DNA of 13,795 nt from Pseudomonadota bacterium. Lineage in GTDB: Bacteria > Pseudomonadota > Alphaproteobacteria > Caulobacterales > Caulobacteraceae. The notes below the pieces were generated by a model. The model worked only from the letters and a program-made list of their open reading frames with translations, searched no databases and was not told the DNA's origin. How positions within the stretch are numbered: position 1 is the stretch's first letter; each line of letters begins with the position of its first letter. The stretch lies in assembly GCA_023416055.1 (NCBI GenBank), contig JAEZIH010000263.1, positions 1-13,795 on the forward strand, written 5' to 3'. A program made the translations under genes and the position numbers. This document shows, piece by piece, positions 12,219 through 13,795 of this stretch.

Positions 12219-13795
12219 ATGCGCAGCGCCGTGTCAGTCCTGGTTCTCGCGCTGGCCGCCGGAGGCGCCTGGGCGCAGACGCCGGCCGCACCGGCGAGCC
12301 CAGTCGAGGCGGCCCGCGCCGATCCCGCCAACTGGCCGCGCGCCGCATCGCCCGAGGGCTTCACAGACGCGGCCACGGAAGAGTTCATTTCAGGGCTGAT
12401 CAGCCGGATGACGGTCGAGGAGAAGGTCGGCCAGCTGATCCAGGCCGACATCGCCTCCATTCGGCCCGAGGATCTGCTGACCTGGCCGATAGGCTCCATC
12501 CTGGCGGGCGGCAACTCCTCCCCCGGCGGCGACGAGCGCGCGCCCGCCCAGGCCTGGGTCGACCTCGCCCGCGCCTTCCGCGAGGCCAACGCCGCGCGGC
12601 CGGGAACGTCGGTCCCGCTGATCTACGGCATCGACGCGGTGCACGGGCACAACAACGTCGTCGGCGCCACCATCTTCCCGCACAACATCGGCCTCGGCGC
12701 CGCACGCGACCCGGACCTGATCCGCCGCATTGGCGAGGTCACGGCGCTGGAGGTGGCGGTGACCGGCGCCGACTGGACCTTCGGTCCCACCCTGGCCGTG
12801 CCCCGCGACGACCGCTGGGGCCGGACCTACGAGGGCTTCGGCGAGGACCCGGAGATCGCGCAGAGCTACGCCGGTCCCCTGACCCTCGGCCTGCAGGGGC
12901 CGATCGAGCCCGGTCGGCCGCTCCAGCCTGGCCGCATCGCCGGCTCGGCCAAGCATTTCCTCGCCGACGGCGGCACCGCCGAGGGACGCGACCAGGGCGA
13001 CTTCATCGGGACCGAGCAGGAGCTCATCGACATCCACCTGAGCGGCTATCCGCAGGCGATCGACGCCGGCGTGCTGTCGGTGATGGCCAGCTTCTCCAGC
13101 TGGAACGGGGTCAAGCACTCGGGCAACCACAGCATTCTCACCGACGTCCTGCGCGGCCCGCTGGGCTTCCAGGGCTTCGTGGTTTCCGACTGGAACGCCC
13201 ACGGCCAGCTGCCGGGCTGCTCGAACGAGAGCTGCCCGGACGCGGTCAACGCCGGCATCGACATGCTGATGGCCCCCGACAGCTGGAAGCCGCTGTACGA
13301 GAACACTCTCGCCCAGGTTCGTGCGGGCGAGATTTCGATGGCTCGGGTCGAGGAGGCCGTTCGCCGCATCCTGCGCGCCAAGGTCAAGGCGGGGCTCTTC
13401 GAGGACAACCGCCCGCTCGAGGGCCGCCTCGAACATCTCGGCGCTCCGGAGCACCGGGCGCTGGCCCGCGAAGCGGTGCGCAAATCGCTGGTGCTGCTGA
13501 AGAACGAGAATGGCGTCCTGCCCATCCGCGGGAACGCCCGCGTGCTGGTCGCCGGGACGGCCGCCGATGATATCGGCCAGGCCGCCGGCGGCTGGACCCT
13601 GACGTGGCAGGGCACCGGCAACACCAATGACCACTTCCCCAACGCCGACTCCATCTGGGCCGGCATCTCGCAAGCGGTGGCCGAGGCGGGCGGCGAGGCC
13701 GTGCTGAGCCCCGAGGGCGCCTACGATGTGCGCCCGGACGTGGCCGTGGTGGTCTTCGGCGAGACCCCCTACGCCGAGTTCCAGGGCGACGTGGA
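12219..13795 (+). CDS. Exported GH3 beta-glucosidase/exoglucanase, partial
   Basis: The first 525 residues of a glycoside hydrolase family 3 enzyme cut by the window edge; relatives run to roughly 800 residues. A signal peptide, MRSAVSVLVLALAAGGAWA, should be cleaved before Gln20, so the enzyme acts in the periplasm or beyond. The (beta/alpha)8 domain shows MTVEEKVGQLIQADI, GIDAVHGHN (D139), DDRWGRTYEGFGEDP (from 197), SAKHFLADGG (K245, H246) and VVSDWNAHG with the nucleophile D324. PGCSNESC after it, with a likely disulfide, is typical of the ExoP/plant exoglucanase branch. The second domain starts near 410, and AEFQGD (E520) is the likely acid/base. It should release glucose from beta-1,3/1,4-glucans or oligosaccharides. 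GGAG (12209-12212) lies six bases before the ATG. The operator upstream implies sugar-inducible repression by the adjacent LacI protein. Confidence 0.95.
   Translation, partial: MRSAVSVLVLALAAGGAWAQTPAAPASPVEAARADPANWPRAASPEGFTDAATEEFISGLISRMTVEEKVGQLIQADIASIRPEDLLTWPIGSILAGGNSSPGGDERAPAQAWVDLARAFREANAARPGTSVPLIYGIDAVHGHNNVVGATIFPHNIGLGAARDPDLIRRIGEVTALEVAVTGADWTFGPTLAVPRDDRWGRTYEGFGEDPEIAQSYAGPLTLGLQGPIEPGRPLQPGRIAGSAKHFLADGGTAEGRDQGDFIGTEQELIDIHLSGYPQAIDAGVLSVMASFSSWNGVKHSGNHSILTDVLRGPLGFQGFVVSDWNAHGQLPGCSNESCPDAVNAGIDMLMAPDSWKPLYENTLAQVRAGEISMARVEEAVRRILRAKVKAGLFEDNRPLEGRLEHLGAPEHRALAREAVRKSLVLLKNENGVLPIRGNARVLVAGTAADDIGQAAGGWTLTWQGTGNTNDHFPNADSIWAGISQAVAEAGGEAVLSPEGAYDVRPDVAVVVFGETPYAEFQGDV

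Noticed and set aside
10922..13673. Two long minus-strand frames (555 and 427 codons) opposite the LacI and GH3 genes
   Set aside because: They are shadows of strong family members on the plus strand, and their composition (Gly, Arg, Val-Asp strings) is typical of antisense frames in GC-rich DNA.

Overview
The window is GC-rich, densely packed bacterial chromosome. The argH–lipoprotein–lysA block, the six-subunit Mrp antiporter with a fused A/B subunit, and a LacI regulator beside an exported GH3 glucosidase all point to an alphaproteobacterium. Caulobacterales (Brevundimonas, Caulobacter or a relative) is my best guess from protein character; no marker gene proves it.

Layout. Positions 1-550 hold no convincing gene, only palindromic intergenic repeat material and a short tandem repeat. 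Positions 551-3484 (minus strand) form a tight operon: argH (argininosuccinate lyase), a 74-residue LptM-like lipoprotein, and lysA (diaminopimelate decarboxylase). Divergent from argH, with start codons overlapping in one CATG, is a TlpA-type thioredoxin (3483-4103). Next come two small exported proteins of unknown function, divergent from each other (4100-4396 minus, 4517-4858 plus). Positions 4855-10810 (minus) are a complete Mrp/Pha cation/proton antiporter operon, mrpA(B)-C-D-E-F-G, with each gene overlapping the next by 1 or 4 bases. From 11060 on the plus strand is a LacI-family regulator, followed by a promoter overlapping a perfect operator-like palindrome and an exported GH3 glucosidase/glucanase cut by the right edge.

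How the genes work together. ArgH and LysA make the last steps of arginine and lysine synthesis. The lipoprotein between them probably serves the outer membrane. The Mrp complex exports Na+ (or K+) in exchange for H+ across the inner membrane. The LacI regulator probably represses the GH3 gene until a beta-glucoside-derived sugar appears.

Points most worth a second look: (1) the mrpA ribosome-binding site lies inside a perfect 9-bp hairpin, overlapped by a 30-codon upstream ORF with its own ribosome-binding site, which suggests translational control of the whole antiporter operon; (2) MrpD carries an EF-hand-like DxDxDG loop in an acidic insertion, a possible calcium-sensing element; (3) a TGACAGCGCTGTCA palindrome sits on the -35 box of the glucosidase promoter; (4) opposite-strand genes share start (CATG) or stop (CTAG) palindromes at three places within 1.4 kb.
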